Origin: an uncultured Phycisphaerales bacterium
GTDB lineage: Bacteria > Planctomycetota > Phycisphaerae > Phycisphaerales > SM1A02
DNA: 64,000 nt
Reading direction: 5' to 3'
NCBI GenBank assembly: GCA_905480395.1
Contig: CAJQQE010000012.1
Coordinates: 124,001-188,000 of the forward strand
The notes beneath the pieces were generated by a model. It saw only the letters and a list, made by a program, of their open reading frames with translations. It was not told the DNA's origin and searched no databases. Position numbers and translations under genes: made by a program. Of the stretch, positions 44,404-53,034 are shown in pieces; position 1 is the stretch's first letter; every line of letters starts with the position of its first letter.

Positions 44404-45492
44404 ATGAAATCCGTTACGACTACCACGTTTGCAATCAGTTTCGGGTGTCTTGCCACGAGCGTTTCGGCTCAGGTCACCACCGTCGACGGTTCCGCCGATG
44501 CCGCGTACGGTGAAGCGTTGGTCATTCAGGACAACTCAACGGGTTTTGGAAATGCCGATCTCGGAAGTATCGACTTCTGCAACGGCTCCGAGGTTGATTC
44601 CGCATTCGGTTTCATCGCCGACGGGATGTTGCATGTTCTGATCGCGGGAAACGTCGAGAGCAACTACAACAAACTTGAGATCTTCATCGATGCGATTCCG
44701 GGTGAAGGACAGAATCCGCTCCTCGGGAACAACTCGGATATCGACTTCAACGCCCTCAATACGATGGGCCGTTTTGAAGATCCTGACACCGGAGAAGTGC
44801 AGCCAGGCCTCACCTTCGACGCGGGGTTCGATGCGGACTTCTGGATCACCTTCACTGGTGGTCCGGGCGCTCCCCCCAAGAAAGGTGGCGAACCCGGCTA
44901 CGACACCTATGTGAACTATTCGGAGTTGCTCACTGGAGGTGGCGATCTTGCCATCTCGGGATATGCCGGTCCGGGTGGAGCTGGTGCGAAGGGGTCTTTG
45001 TTCACCGAGAACGGCATCCTCGCCGCGATCGACAATTCGAACGTGCTGGGCGTGATCGGTGGTGACGGGGTCGACAATGGTGCCGGTGTCACAACGGGCG
45101 TCGAGATCGCCATTCCGCTCGAAGTGCTCGGCCATACCGCGGGCGACGACATCCGTATCTGTGCCTTCATCAACGGAAGCGGCCACGACTTTCTCTCGAA
45201 TCAGGTCCTTGGCGGCCTCGGTGGATCGGCGAATCTGGGGTTCCCGCGATTCGTCAACTTTGAAGACCAGCCCGGCGACCAGTTCTTCGTGGTCCCCGGT
45301 GAGGGCGGTGGTGGTGGCGACGGTTGCCTCGGGGACATCAACGATGACGGAATCGTCAATGGCGCGGACTTCGGATCGCTGCTGGCAAGTTGGGGTTCCT
45401 GTCCCGGATGCCCGGCGGATCTCAACGATGACGGCGAGGTCGATGGTGCCGATGTGGGACTCTTGCTCTCAGTCTGGGGCGTCTGCCCCTGA
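44404..45492 (+). CDS. Exported stand-alone accessory-module protein with dockerin-like tail
   Basis: A 362-residue exported protein: signal peptide ending near SVSAQ, one beta-sandwich module of about 280 residues, and two dockerin-like repeats (CLGDINDDGIVNGADFGSLL and DLNDDGEVDGADVGLLL). The module matches the accessory module of the preceding GH13 enzyme along its whole length; for example ESNYNKLEIFIDAIP here against ESNFNKLDIFLDSVP there, and RICAFINGS against RVCAFINGS. It has no catalytic domain. It may bind carbohydrate, but this is not known. CAGGAG about 11 bases before ATG 44404 supports the start. A strong terminator follows. Confidence 0.82.
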   Translation: MKSVTTTTFAISFGCLATSVSAQVTTVDGSADAAYGEALVIQDNSTGFGNADLGSIDFCNGSEVDSAFGFIADGMLHVLIAGNVESNYNKLEIFIDAIPGEGQNPLLGNNSDIDFNALNTMGRFEDPDTGEVQPGLTFDAGFDADFWITFTGGPGAPPKKGGEPGYDTYVNYSELLTGGGDLAISGYAGPGGAGAKGSLFTENGILAAIDNSNVLGVIGGDGVDNGAGVTTGVEIAIPLEVLGHTAGDDIRICAFINGSGHDFLSNQVLGGLGGSANLGFPRFVNFEDQPGDQFFVVPGEGGGGGDGCLGDINDDGIVNGADFGSLLASWGSCPGCPADLNDDGEVDGADVGLLLSVWGVCP

Positions 45493-45517
45493 CCAGAGGC
45501 ATGGCTTCATGCAGACC

Positions 45518-45558
45518 GACGGGCCGATTCCTTCCGGAAGCGGCCCGTCGTTCTTTTG
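45518..45558 (+). terminator. Rho-independent terminator between convergent genes
   Basis: A perfect 9-base-pair stem GACGGGCCG/CGGCCCGTC (45518-45526 and 45541-45549) with a 14-base loop is followed by GTTCTTTTG. It ends the dockerin-tailed gene ahead of the convergent phosphorylase gene. Confidence 0.85.
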
Positions 45559-45559
45559 C

Positions 45560-45585
45560 TCATGGATCGATCATGGATCGATCAT
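45560..45585 (+). repeat. Short tandem repeat, 11-base unit
   Basis: TCATGGATCGA occurs twice in tandem (45560-45570 and 45571-45581), followed by a further TCAT. It sits between the terminator and the phosphorylase stop, and each unit contains GATCGA, which makes GATCGATC palindromes across the junctions. Confidence 0.85.
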
Positions 45586-45599
45586 CGAACCTGCGATTC

Positions 45600-47744
45600 T
45601 CATCCCCGATTCGCGGGGAGGTAGGCTTCGGCCACGTAGTCCGAAACCATTCGGTGGGTACTGAACGGGCTTGGAATAGTGGCGGCGCTGCGAAGTGCCC
45701 GCTGGATCCATCGCTTCGGAAGACCGGACCGACTCCGATCGAAGAACTCCGGCACGAGGGAGTCTTCGAGAACTTCGTAGAGCGCTGCAGCGTCCGCGGC
45801 ATCTCGAGCCGCATCGCCTCGCCGCACCGGGTGACCTTCAATGGCGAATCCGTTTCGGCCGTCGAAACCCTCCGGCCACCATCCATCCAGAATGGAACAG
45901 TTCACGCCAAGATGCATCGGCGGCTTCATCCCGCTGGTTCCGCTTGCTTCGTGCGGGCGAATTGGATTGTTGAGCCAGACGTCGCATCCCGAGGTCAGTT
46001 CTCGGCCGATCCGCATGTCGTACTCTTCGAGCAGCAGAACCTTCCCGATGAACTCGGGTTGGCGGCTCATGCGGTGGATCGTTTGGGCGAATTCCTGACC
46101 ACCCGTGTCTCGGGGATGAGCCTTTCCGGCAAAGACGATCTGAACCGGTCGCTGCGGGTCGTTCAAAATTGCCGACAACCGCTTTCGATCCCGGAAGATG
46201 AGCGGCGCTCGCTTGTAAGTGGCGAACCGACGGGCGAAGCCGATGGTGAGTGCATCTTCGCAAAAGATCCCCCCGGCTCGCAAGACGTCGGAAGGGGATT
46301 CGCCTCGCGCTCGTGACTGGCGGACGGCGCGTTCTCGCAGGAATCCGACGAGCCTGGCGCGAAGTTGATTGCGCAGGTCCCAAGCCTTTTCTTGATCCAC
46401 GCCGGTGGCCTTGGTCCAGGCGGCCGTGGTTGGTCGGGCGGTTTCTGGTCGAAGCCCGATGTGTCGTCGCCAGAAGTCGGCGGCCACTGGATCAAGCCAG
46501 GTTCCGGGATGGACACCATTGGTGATGGAGCGGATTGGCACTTCGGTGACGTCGCGGATCTCCGGATGAACTCCGTGCCACATCTCCCTTGAGATCTCCC
46601 CGTGGAGTTTGGCGACCCCATTCACGTGTGCGGCGGAGCGGAGCGCGAGGACGGTCATACAGAGTGTTTCTGTCCGGTCGCCGGGACGTTCTCGTCCAAG
46701 ATCGGCGAAGGCCGCAGGCGTGATCCCTGCTCGCTTCAGCACCGAGCTCATCGCGGTCGCCGCCGCCCGAGGTTCGTACCGATCATGGCCGGCGGGCACC
46801 GGGGTGTGCGTCGTGAAGACGGTGGTTCCTCTGACTTTTTCACGAGCCACTTCAAGGTCAACCCCTTGTTCTACCAAGCGGGCGATGCGCTCGAGCGTGG
46901 CGAACGCCGCGTGGCCTTCGTTGAGGTGATGGACGGTGATCCGCTCGCCCATGGCTTCGAGCGCCATGACGCCACCCACCCCAAGCAGAATCTGCTGACG
47001 CATGCGGAGTGATGGTTCGCCCTTGTACAGTCCCTCGGTCAGCTTCCGGTCTTCCGAGGTGGCGCCCGGAAGATCGGTGTCGAGCAGGAGGATCGGCGTT
47101 CGACCGAGGCGGAGTTTCATGATCCGCGCCTTGACCCGTCGCCGTCCGATCGGACAACCGATCACGACGCCGGTGTCTTCGATTGGATAGTCGTCGAAGT
47201 CGTATCGAGGATAGAGGACTCGTGTTCGACCGTCGGCTTCGAACTGCTGGCGGTAGTAGCCGTGTTGGTAGAGCAGGCCGACGCCCACCAGAGGAACCCC
47301 GAGATCCTCGGCACTCTTGAGATGATCGCCGGCCAGAACCCCGAGTCCGCCGGAGTATTGCTGCATCGACTCGTGGATGGCGAACTCGCTGCAGAAGTAC
47401 GCGACACGAAGGCGGGCATCACGGCCACGATGACTGGTCGGGAACCATCGCTTGGCTCGGCCGGCGTCTTTCAACGCGGCCTCCGCGGATTTCAGCACCG
47501 CGAGAAAGCGTGGATCCTCAGCACTGGCGGCGAGACGCTCGGGGCCCGCGGTCCGAAGGGTGGCGAGCGGGGCGTGGTTGGTCGCCTCCCATGCCATCGG
47601 GTCGAGCATCGCGAAGGGTCGCTGGGCGACTTCGATCCAAGTCCAGGAGAGGTTCTTCGCCAGCGCGATGAGGCGTTCGCGGAGGCGATCCGGCGATGCT
47701 TCGGAGGCGTGGGTTCGTGTGGATTTTTGGGCTCGGGGGGGCAT
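45600..47744 (-). CDS. glgP: Glycogen/alpha-glucan phosphorylase
   Basis: A 714-residue phosphorylase of the shorter bacterial/archaeal type (TIGR02094-like). It releases glucose 1-phosphate from alpha-1,4-glucans in the cytoplasm. The pyridoxal phosphate lysine is K607 in SGTSGMKPP; YSGGLGVLAGDHLKSA and EGHAAF are further family marks. ATG 47744 was chosen because ACAGGA lies eight bases upstream; an in-frame start 17 codons earlier is possible. It is the last gene of an amylase-malQ-glgP operon, 76 bases after malQ. Confidence 0.95.
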   Translation of the reverse strand: MPPRAQKSTRTHASEASPDRLRERLIALAKNLSWTWIEVAQRPFAMLDPMAWEATNHAPLATLRTAGPERLAASAEDPRFLAVLKSAEAALKDAGRAKRWFPTSHRGRDARLRVAYFCSEFAIHESMQQYSGGLGVLAGDHLKSAEDLGVPLVGVGLLYQHGYYRQQFEADGRTRVLYPRYDFDDYPIEDTGVVIGCPIGRRRVKARIMKLRLGRTPILLLDTDLPGATSEDRKLTEGLYKGEPSLRMRQQILLGVGGVMALEAMGERITVHHLNEGHAAFATLERIARLVEQGVDLEVAREKVRGTTVFTTHTPVPAGHDRYEPRAAATAMSSVLKRAGITPAAFADLGRERPGDRTETLCMTVLALRSAAHVNGVAKLHGEISREMWHGVHPEIRDVTEVPIRSITNGVHPGTWLDPVAADFWRRHIGLRPETARPTTAAWTKATGVDQEKAWDLRNQLRARLVGFLRERAVRQSRARGESPSDVLRAGGIFCEDALTIGFARRFATYKRAPLIFRDRKRLSAILNDPQRPVQIVFAGKAHPRDTGGQEFAQTIHRMSRQPEFIGKVLLLEEYDMRIGRELTSGCDVWLNNPIRPHEASGTSGMKPPMHLGVNCSILDGWWPEGFDGRNGFAIEGHPVRRGDAARDAADAAALYEVLEDSLVPEFFDRSRSGLPKRWIQRALRSAATIPSPFSTHRMVSDYVAEAYLPANRG

Positions 47745-47820
47745 GGACGAGTCCTGTCGAGGGTCGGATTGGCTGAGGGAGCGGGAGACAAACATTCTCG
47801 GCGAAAACGCGTCGCCGCGC

Positions 47821-49311
47821 TCAGCCTTCGGGAAGTCGCCCGCTCATGGCGATCAGACTGTGGAGCCGAAGGGCGAGTGACCGGGAGTCATCGCCTCGCC
47901 GCATCCGCCAGGTCCAGTTTCCCTTTGGTTTTCCGGGGACGTTCATTCTTGCAGCGCGACCGAGCTCCAGCAGGTCCTGCATCTGAACGATGGCGGTCCG
48001 CGCGGGGCTGGTGAATGCAAGTCGGGTCATGGAAGCGGCGGGGCTTTGGTCATCGCCGGCATACGTGGTGAATCGTTCACGGGATGGCCGATCGAGGCTT
48101 CGCCACCAACCGGCGGTCGTATCGTTGTCGTGTGTGCCGGGATAAACCACCGCGTCAACCGGGTGGAACTGCGGGAGATCCTGCGAGGGGCCGTTTGGGC
48201 CCAAGGGGTCATGGAATCCCCATTGCAGAATTCGCATGCCCGGAAGTCCGAAGTCTTGTCGGAGTTTCGTGACCGCTGGCGTCACGGCGCCGAGGTCTTC
48301 GGCGAGAAAAGGAAGTGGTCCGAGGTCTGCTTGCAGTGCGGCGAGTAGTTCGCGGCCTGGCGTTTGACGCCATCGGCCTCGGCGAGCATTGGCGGCATCA
48401 CCAGCGATTTCGAAGGCCTGAACGAAGCCGATGAAATGGTCGACTCGAACCAGATCGAACCGATCGAGGGTGGCCCGCACGCGGCGTTTCCACCAGGCAA
48501 ATCCTTCCCGTCGGTGGTTTGGCCAGCGATAGTGGGGGTGTCCCCACAGTTGTCCGTCTTTGGTGAAAGCATCTGGCGGGCATCCGGTGAGCACCGAGGG
48601 ACGCCCAGATTGATCGAGTCTGAAGAGATCGGGATGGCCGGTCACGTCTGCAGAGTCGGCCCCGCAGAAGATCGGTAGATCGCCGACCAAGCGCACTTGG
48701 TGGGCGCGGGCATGAGCCCGGAGCCGCGACCATTGTTGATCCAGCAGGAACTGGATGCAGGCGTGGTAGCGAGGATCGCCCTCGGGATCATCGGCCGCCG
48801 TCGCGTTGGATCGCGTGGCCGCGAAGTCGCACCACTCGGCGAGCCAGTCCGAATTAACTCGCTGAAAGCGGCGATATCCCGCGGAACTGAATCCTCGCTT
48901 GGCCTGGAACGCCGTGAATGCCTGTGAGAGTCGAGGGCGTTTCCATCGTCGGACGGTTAACCAAGAAGCACGACCAGTATCGTCGGTCTTTGGGGTTCGG
49001 GCCGCGGACTTTGGAAGTAGACCGTCTTCGGCCAGATCCTCGACTGACAAGAGCATCGGTTCGATCGCGAAACTGGAGAGCCCGCTGTAGGGAGAATCGC
49101 CCTTGCCAACCGGTCCAACTGGAAGCATCTGCCAGCGGGAAACTCCCGCGCGTTCCATCCAGTTAACGAATTCTCTGGCTCCCGGTCCCAAGTCGCCGAG
49201 GCCGACGGCACCCTGTCGGCTCGGCAGCGAGGTCGGATGCAACAGTATGCCGGCGGTTCGGGCGTCGAGGAGTGGATGGCGTGAGGGTTTGGCCGGCATG
49301 CGGGGGCTCAC
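47821..49311 (-). CDS. malQ: 4-alpha-glucanotransferase (amylomaltase)
   Basis: A 496-residue GH77 enzyme that transfers alpha-1,4-glucan chains between maltodextrins, supplying substrate for the phosphorylase. Catalytic residues are D291 (VRVDHFIGF), E338 (LAEDLGAVT) and D395 (GTHDNDT); HPTSLPSRQGAVGLGDLGP near the N-terminus is the usual donor-site stretch. The start is GTG at 49311, overlapping the amylase stop (GTGA), with ATG 49299 as an alternative. There is no signal peptide. It is part of the minus-strand alpha-glucan operon. Confidence 0.95.
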   Translation of the reverse strand: MSPRMPAKPSRHPLLDARTAGILLHPTSLPSRQGAVGLGDLGPGAREFVNWMERAGVSRWQMLPVGPVGKGDSPYSGLSSFAIEPMLLSVEDLAEDGLLPKSAARTPKTDDTGRASWLTVRRWKRPRLSQAFTAFQAKRGFSSAGYRRFQRVNSDWLAEWCDFAATRSNATAADDPEGDPRYHACIQFLLDQQWSRLRAHARAHQVRLVGDLPIFCGADSADVTGHPDLFRLDQSGRPSVLTGCPPDAFTKDGQLWGHPHYRWPNHRREGFAWWKRRVRATLDRFDLVRVDHFIGFVQAFEIAGDAANARRGRWRQTPGRELLAALQADLGPLPFLAEDLGAVTPAVTKLRQDFGLPGMRILQWGFHDPLGPNGPSQDLPQFHPVDAVVYPGTHDNDTTAGWWRSLDRPSRERFTTYAGDDQSPAASMTRLAFTSPARTAIVQMQDLLELGRAARMNVPGKPKGNWTWRMRRGDDSRSLALRLHSLIAMSGRLPEG

Positions 49312-51734
49312 TTCTCTCGCGACCAGGCGCGGCCGGCAACCGCAGGCACTTGGCCTCCGTTGTTTTGGCCGTCGATCTCGCCGAAGATTGGACGCCAGCC
49401 CTCACCGGGAAGGTCGAAGCGAGCGTCGGATTCGGAGGCGTTGAGTGCGACCAGAATTTCTTCGTCGGCATCATCACGAATGAAGACCCACAGGTCCTGT
49501 GAATCATCGGCGATCAGAGTTTGGAATCCACCGATTCGGAGGGCGGCATGCCCGCGACGAAGTGCAATGGCGCTCCGGTAGAACTCAAGGTGATCCTCAT
49601 CGACCCGGTTTTGGTCCGGCGTGTCGTAGGGTTCGAGATCCTTCCAGAGCATCGGTTTCCGGTTATTCGGATCGTCCGATCCCCACATGCCGGCCTCATC
49701 GCCGTAATAGACCATGGGGGCGCCGACGTACGTCATCTGCAGCAATGCGAAGAGGCGTGCTCGGCGGTAGCTCAGGTCTGAAGGTTTCCCGCCGTCGTAG
49801 GTCGGATCATTCTGTTCCCGGTTGCCCTCGTCGAAGGCACGGTCTGGATTGAAAATCTTCGAGACCATTCGATCTGTATCGTGACTATCCGCAAGATTTT
49901 GAAGGGCGTAGGTGACCTCGGAGGGGTAGGTGTTCCGAAGTTCGCCAAGTCGTTGATCTAACTCAGTCGCGGAGATCTTCATGTCGTCATGGGCGATCCA
50001 CGAGAGGGCGGCCTCCGCAAAGGGATAATTCATCACGGCATCGAAGGTCTGGCCGTCGAGCCAGTCAGGCGCGGGCTTCCAGATCTCGCCGACGATGTAC
50101 GCCTCAGGATTGATGGAGCGGACCAGTTCGCACCACTCCACCCAGAACGTCTTGGGAATCTCTTCCGGGACGTCAAGACGCCAGCCATCGATCCCGTCGG
50201 ATGGATCTCCGTCGCCGTTGGGGTCCATCCAACGACGGGTGACCGCGAAGATGTGGTCGCGCAGCGATTTTGATGCCAGTCCGTGCTCAGGGCTCTTCCG
50301 GAAAGCTGGCAGCTCGTCAAAACCCGCCCAGCCGTCGCACTCGAAGGGATCCCACGATCTCACCGAGAACCAATCCGCGTAGGGTGATTCAACCCCGCGT
50401 TCCTTCACGTCTTGGAAGGCGGGATGACGGGTGCCGACGTGGTTGAACACGCCGTCGAGAATCACTCGAAAACCGAGCTCCTTCGCCGTCTTTAGCGTGT
50501 CAAGAAAAACTTCGTCACTCTCCGACCAGGTCCAGGTCTGGGGATTACCAAAGTCCTCTTGGGCCGTGGTTCGATCAAAGTCACCATCACCGGCACCAAA
50601 GTGCTCGTCGATATGGCGGTAGTCGGTCGCGTCGTATTTATGGTGAGTCTCTGCCTGAAAGATCGGGTTGAGGTAGATCGCATTGACCCCGAGTTCCTTG
50701 AGGTACGGAAGCTTCTCTCGTAGGCCCTGAAGGTCGCCGCCGTAATGTCGTTCAAAGACGAATGAATCGTAAAAGGTGGATCCATCCTCACCTTCCCACG
50801 GGCTGGGGGAATACCACTCGCTGGTCCAGGGCCGCATTTTCGCGGGGTCGTTGGCATCGCTGCCATCGCGAAAGCGTTCGACCATAAGTTGATACCAGAT
50901 CGCATTTTTGGCCCAATCGGGCGTCCGCGGCTTGGAAAGATCGGAGGTGTCGGTATCGAGGTCGTGGAGTTGGGGGTGGCGCACGAAGCGGCCTCCATCT
51001 TGAAAGAGAAAGGTGTACTGGAGTCCGTCGGAATTCGCCGGTACGTCTGCCTGCCAAGCATCGAGAATATCTGAACCATCGATGGCGACCATGTTGATGG
51101 TGGAACCGTCGGAAAACGCCACGCTCGCAGATTCCACATCGCCGCGAAGAGAATAGGTCACCAGTCGGATACCGCCATCGGGGAGTCGTTGTCGATCTCG
51201 CCAATTTGTTGGATCGTGCCGCAGTCCGGCACCAAGGACGACACCGTCACCCAGAACGCCCCTCGTCGGATCCAGCATAGAATCTGGCCCGAGCCAGAAT
51301 ATTGCGTGATCGATACCGCGGTCTTCCGAGCGTCGCTGCACGTTCACTGGGTCGACAATCCACCGCTCGGTATCTTCGACGAAGTTGTAGAGATAGGTTC
51401 CGTTTTCGAGATCAAGTGCGACGGTCCACGCACCGGCGGCGTTGCGTTCCATCGGATTCGCGGAGGTACTCCACGAATTGAAGTCGCCGACGAGCGAGAC
51501 CTGCTCTGCGTCGGCGGCTCCTTGGTAGTTGACGATGCATCGCCATTCACCGTTCGACTTGGGAATGGCGCGGATACTGGTGGGGAGACGAGTCGGCCGT
51601 CCGATCGGATTTTGGCCGACGGGAACGTCGGGTGGCCAATCGACGTTCTGCGCGGCGGCGATACTGAACGACCCGGAGGTCATCACAGCGGCGATCGCCA
51701 GACATCGAACCTGAAGTGCAGCGTTGGTCGACAT
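49308..51734 (-). CDS. Exported GH13 alpha-amylase (cyclomaltodextrinase/neopullulanase-like)
   Basis: An 808-residue exported enzyme: signal peptide (to about residue 29), a CBM48-like domain (about 65-148, VSLVGDFNSWS), a second beta domain (185-260) like that of GH13 cyclomaltodextrinases, and the catalytic barrel. D521 (GWRLDVPEEI), E550 (IVGEIW) and D619 (ADSHDTDR) are the catalytic residues. It would hydrolyse starch, glycogen or cyclodextrins outside the cytoplasm, the products then passing to MalQ and GlgP encoded downstream. TATAAT lies eight bases before the ATG at 51734, and no Shine-Dalgarno site is present. Sugar uptake genes for maltodextrin are not in the window. Confidence 0.92.
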   Translation of the reverse strand: MSTNAALQVRCLAIAAVMTSGSFSIAAAQNVDWPPDVPVGQNPIGRPTRLPTSIRAIPKSNGEWRCIVNYQGAADAEQVSLVGDFNSWSTSANPMERNAAGAWTVALDLENGTYLYNFVEDTERWIVDPVNVQRRSEDRGIDHAIFWLGPDSMLDPTRGVLGDGVVLGAGLRHDPTNWRDRQRLPDGGIRLVTYSLRGDVESASVAFSDGSTINMVAIDGSDILDAWQADVPANSDGLQYTFLFQDGGRFVRHPQLHDLDTDTSDLSKPRTPDWAKNAIWYQLMVERFRDGSDANDPAKMRPWTSEWYSPSPWEGEDGSTFYDSFVFERHYGGDLQGLREKLPYLKELGVNAIYLNPIFQAETHHKYDATDYRHIDEHFGAGDGDFDRTTAQEDFGNPQTWTWSESDEVFLDTLKTAKELGFRVILDGVFNHVGTRHPAFQDVKERGVESPYADWFSVRSWDPFECDGWAGFDELPAFRKSPEHGLASKSLRDHIFAVTRRWMDPNGDGDPSDGIDGWRLDVPEEIPKTFWVEWCELVRSINPEAYIVGEIWKPAPDWLDGQTFDAVMNYPFAEAALSWIAHDDMKISATELDQRLGELRNTYPSEVTYALQNLADSHDTDRMVSKIFNPDRAFDEGNREQNDPTYDGGKPSDLSYRRARLFALLQMTYVGAPMVYYGDEAGMWGSDDPNNRKPMLWKDLEPYDTPDQNRVDEDHLEFYRSAIALRRGHAALRIGGFQTLIADDSQDLWVFIRDDADEEILVALNASESDARFDLPGEGWRPIFGEIDGQNNGGQVPAVAGRAWSREK

Positions 51735-51742
51735 ATCGCCGG

Positions 51743-51748
51743 ATTATA
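51743..51748 (-). promoter_or_regulatory. Putative -10 box of the amylase-malQ-glgP operon
   Basis: TATAAT, a perfect consensus, on the minus strand eight bases before the ATG at 51734. TTGGGC at 51769-51774 is a possible but over-spaced -35 (20 bases). Confidence 0.6.
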
Positions 51749-52222
51749 CTTCGCCCAAACTCCGGATCGCCCAATTGGGGCACCGGATGTCCCTGGTGGG
51801 CCGACTCATGGCCCACGCATCGGATGTTTGGATCGGCGGAGATCTCCTCGACGCGACTTTTGTGTCCCAGAGATTTCGAGGGCCGGTCATCGGGTGATTC
51901 GATCGGTCGACATGCTCGCCGGCGATCGATCGAGGGATGCGGTCGTGGTTCACGGCAGGATCCGGGGGGTCCCAACGAGTTCAGGAGCGGGTCTCGAAGA
52001 TCCCTCAATTCGCGTCGAGGGTGGCCGTCGGAATCTCGCCAAGATCTCACCGAAGATTCATCTCGGAATGTTCCGGAAGAGCCAGAATCGGCATTTCGAA
52101 TTCCCCGAGACACTCATCGCCACTTTTCGCTTGAGTACCATGGGCCATGGGTTGTATCGTGGAGTCTCATGTCAAGATTTCGAGGGTGAACTTCCCGGTC
52201 GCCCTCCCACAAGGAGAAGCTG
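51749..52222. other. Divergent regulatory region with a possible leaderless mini-ORF
   Basis: No protein gene of normal size is supported in this 474-base gap. On the plus strand TTGAGT (52131-52136), an 18-base spacer and TATCGT (52155-52160) form a promoter-like pair. Eight bases later a seven-codon frame (ATG 52169 to TGA 52189, Met-Ser-Arg-Phe-Arg-Gly) begins, and AAGGAG then precedes the main start at 52223. The mini-ORF could be chance or a leader peptide. Confidence 0.45.
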
Positions 52223-52909
52223 ATGAAATCCCTGATCATTGCAACCACTGTTGTCGCGGTTCTGGCGCCCTCGGTACTGGCGGACTTCTATGAGGATGCC
52301 TCTGGTGATATTTTCGATTCTGGGCTGAGCAACCTTGATTTTCTGGGTGCGGAGATCACCAACGATGGCGACAGCTTGTTCATCGTGGCTTCGCTGAACG
52401 CTGATCTCAGCGCCATCAACTGGGGCAAGTATCTCATTTTCATCGATTCCGGTGACGGCGGAGCCATGTCCGGTCCGGAGGGAAATGATCCTTTCAACAA
52501 CCCATGGGGCCGTCGGGTGTCGGCGGATGTCGGCATCAACGCCTTCGTCGGGTCCTGGATCGACGGTGGCGGTGGTGCATTGGGATATCTCTGGAACGGT
52601 GGGGGCTGGGATGAGACGAGTTCGGGTACGCCCGATCTTTCCCAAGCCGAAATGGGTCAGATCACGTGGACCCTCTCGCTCGATTCCTTGGGACTCTCGA
52701 TCGGCGACACGTTCAACTTCGATCTCGCATCTACCGGTGGGGGAGACGGCGACCCGGCGATCGATCTGCTCTCCACCGACGTCGTACAGGCTGGTTGGGG
52801 GAACAACTCCACCTCGCCGATGGCCTTCAGCTACACCGTCGTTCCAGCACCGGGCGTGTTGGTGCTGGCGGGCCTCGCCGGCCTGACAACTCGCCGTCGC
52901 CGCGGTTGA
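52223..52909 (+). CDS. Exported beta-sandwich protein with PAPG-type PEP-CTERM-like tail
   Basis: A 228-residue exported protein: signal peptide ending near VLADF, a beta-rich body with FIVASLNADL and YLIFIDSGDGG, and a C-terminal tail made of VPAPG, a hydrophobic helix (about 14 residues) and RRRRG. That tripartite tail is the layout of PEP-CTERM exosortase substrates with PAPG in place of PEP, a form I recall from Phycisphaerales. It is a likely substrate of the exosortase at 32412-34253. The body loosely resembles the accessory modules at 43.2-44.0 and 44.5-45.3 kb. AAGGAG lies eight bases before the ATG, and a strong terminator follows. Function unknown. Confidence 0.82.
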   Translation: MKSLIIATTVVAVLAPSVLADFYEDASGDIFDSGLSNLDFLGAEITNDGDSLFIVASLNADLSAINWGKYLIFIDSGDGGAMSGPEGNDPFNNPWGRRVSADVGINAFVGSWIDGGGGALGYLWNGGGWDETSSGTPDLSQAEMGQITWTLSLDSLGLSIGDTFNFDLASTGGGDGDPAIDLLSTDVVQAGWGNNSTSPMAFSYTVVPAPGVLVLAGLAGLTTRRRRG

Positions 52910-52950
52910 GTTGGCTCACTCGGCAACTGGTCGGGGACGTTTTACATTCA

Positions 52951-52991
52951 AACGGGCATCTCACTCAGCGAGGGAGATGCCCGTTTTTTAT
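52951..52991 (+). terminator. Rho-independent terminator after the PAPG-tailed gene
   Basis: A perfect 12-base-pair stem AACGGGCATCTC/GAGATGCCCGTT (52951-52962 and 52974-52985) with an 11-base loop is followed by TTTTATT. Confidence 0.92.
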
Positions 52992-53034
52992 TCTGACGTC
53001 GAGCACGGTGAGTTCAATTCAGAATTCGGACCCG

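Noticed and set aside
44030-45492. A cellulosome-like complex
   Set aside because: Only dockerin-like tails are seen; there is no scaffoldin or cohesin, so a complex cannot be claimed.
51547-52113. A 188-codon minus-strand frame upstream of the amylase
   Set aside because: It overlaps the amylase start and promoter, and the translation is Arg/Ser-rich noise.
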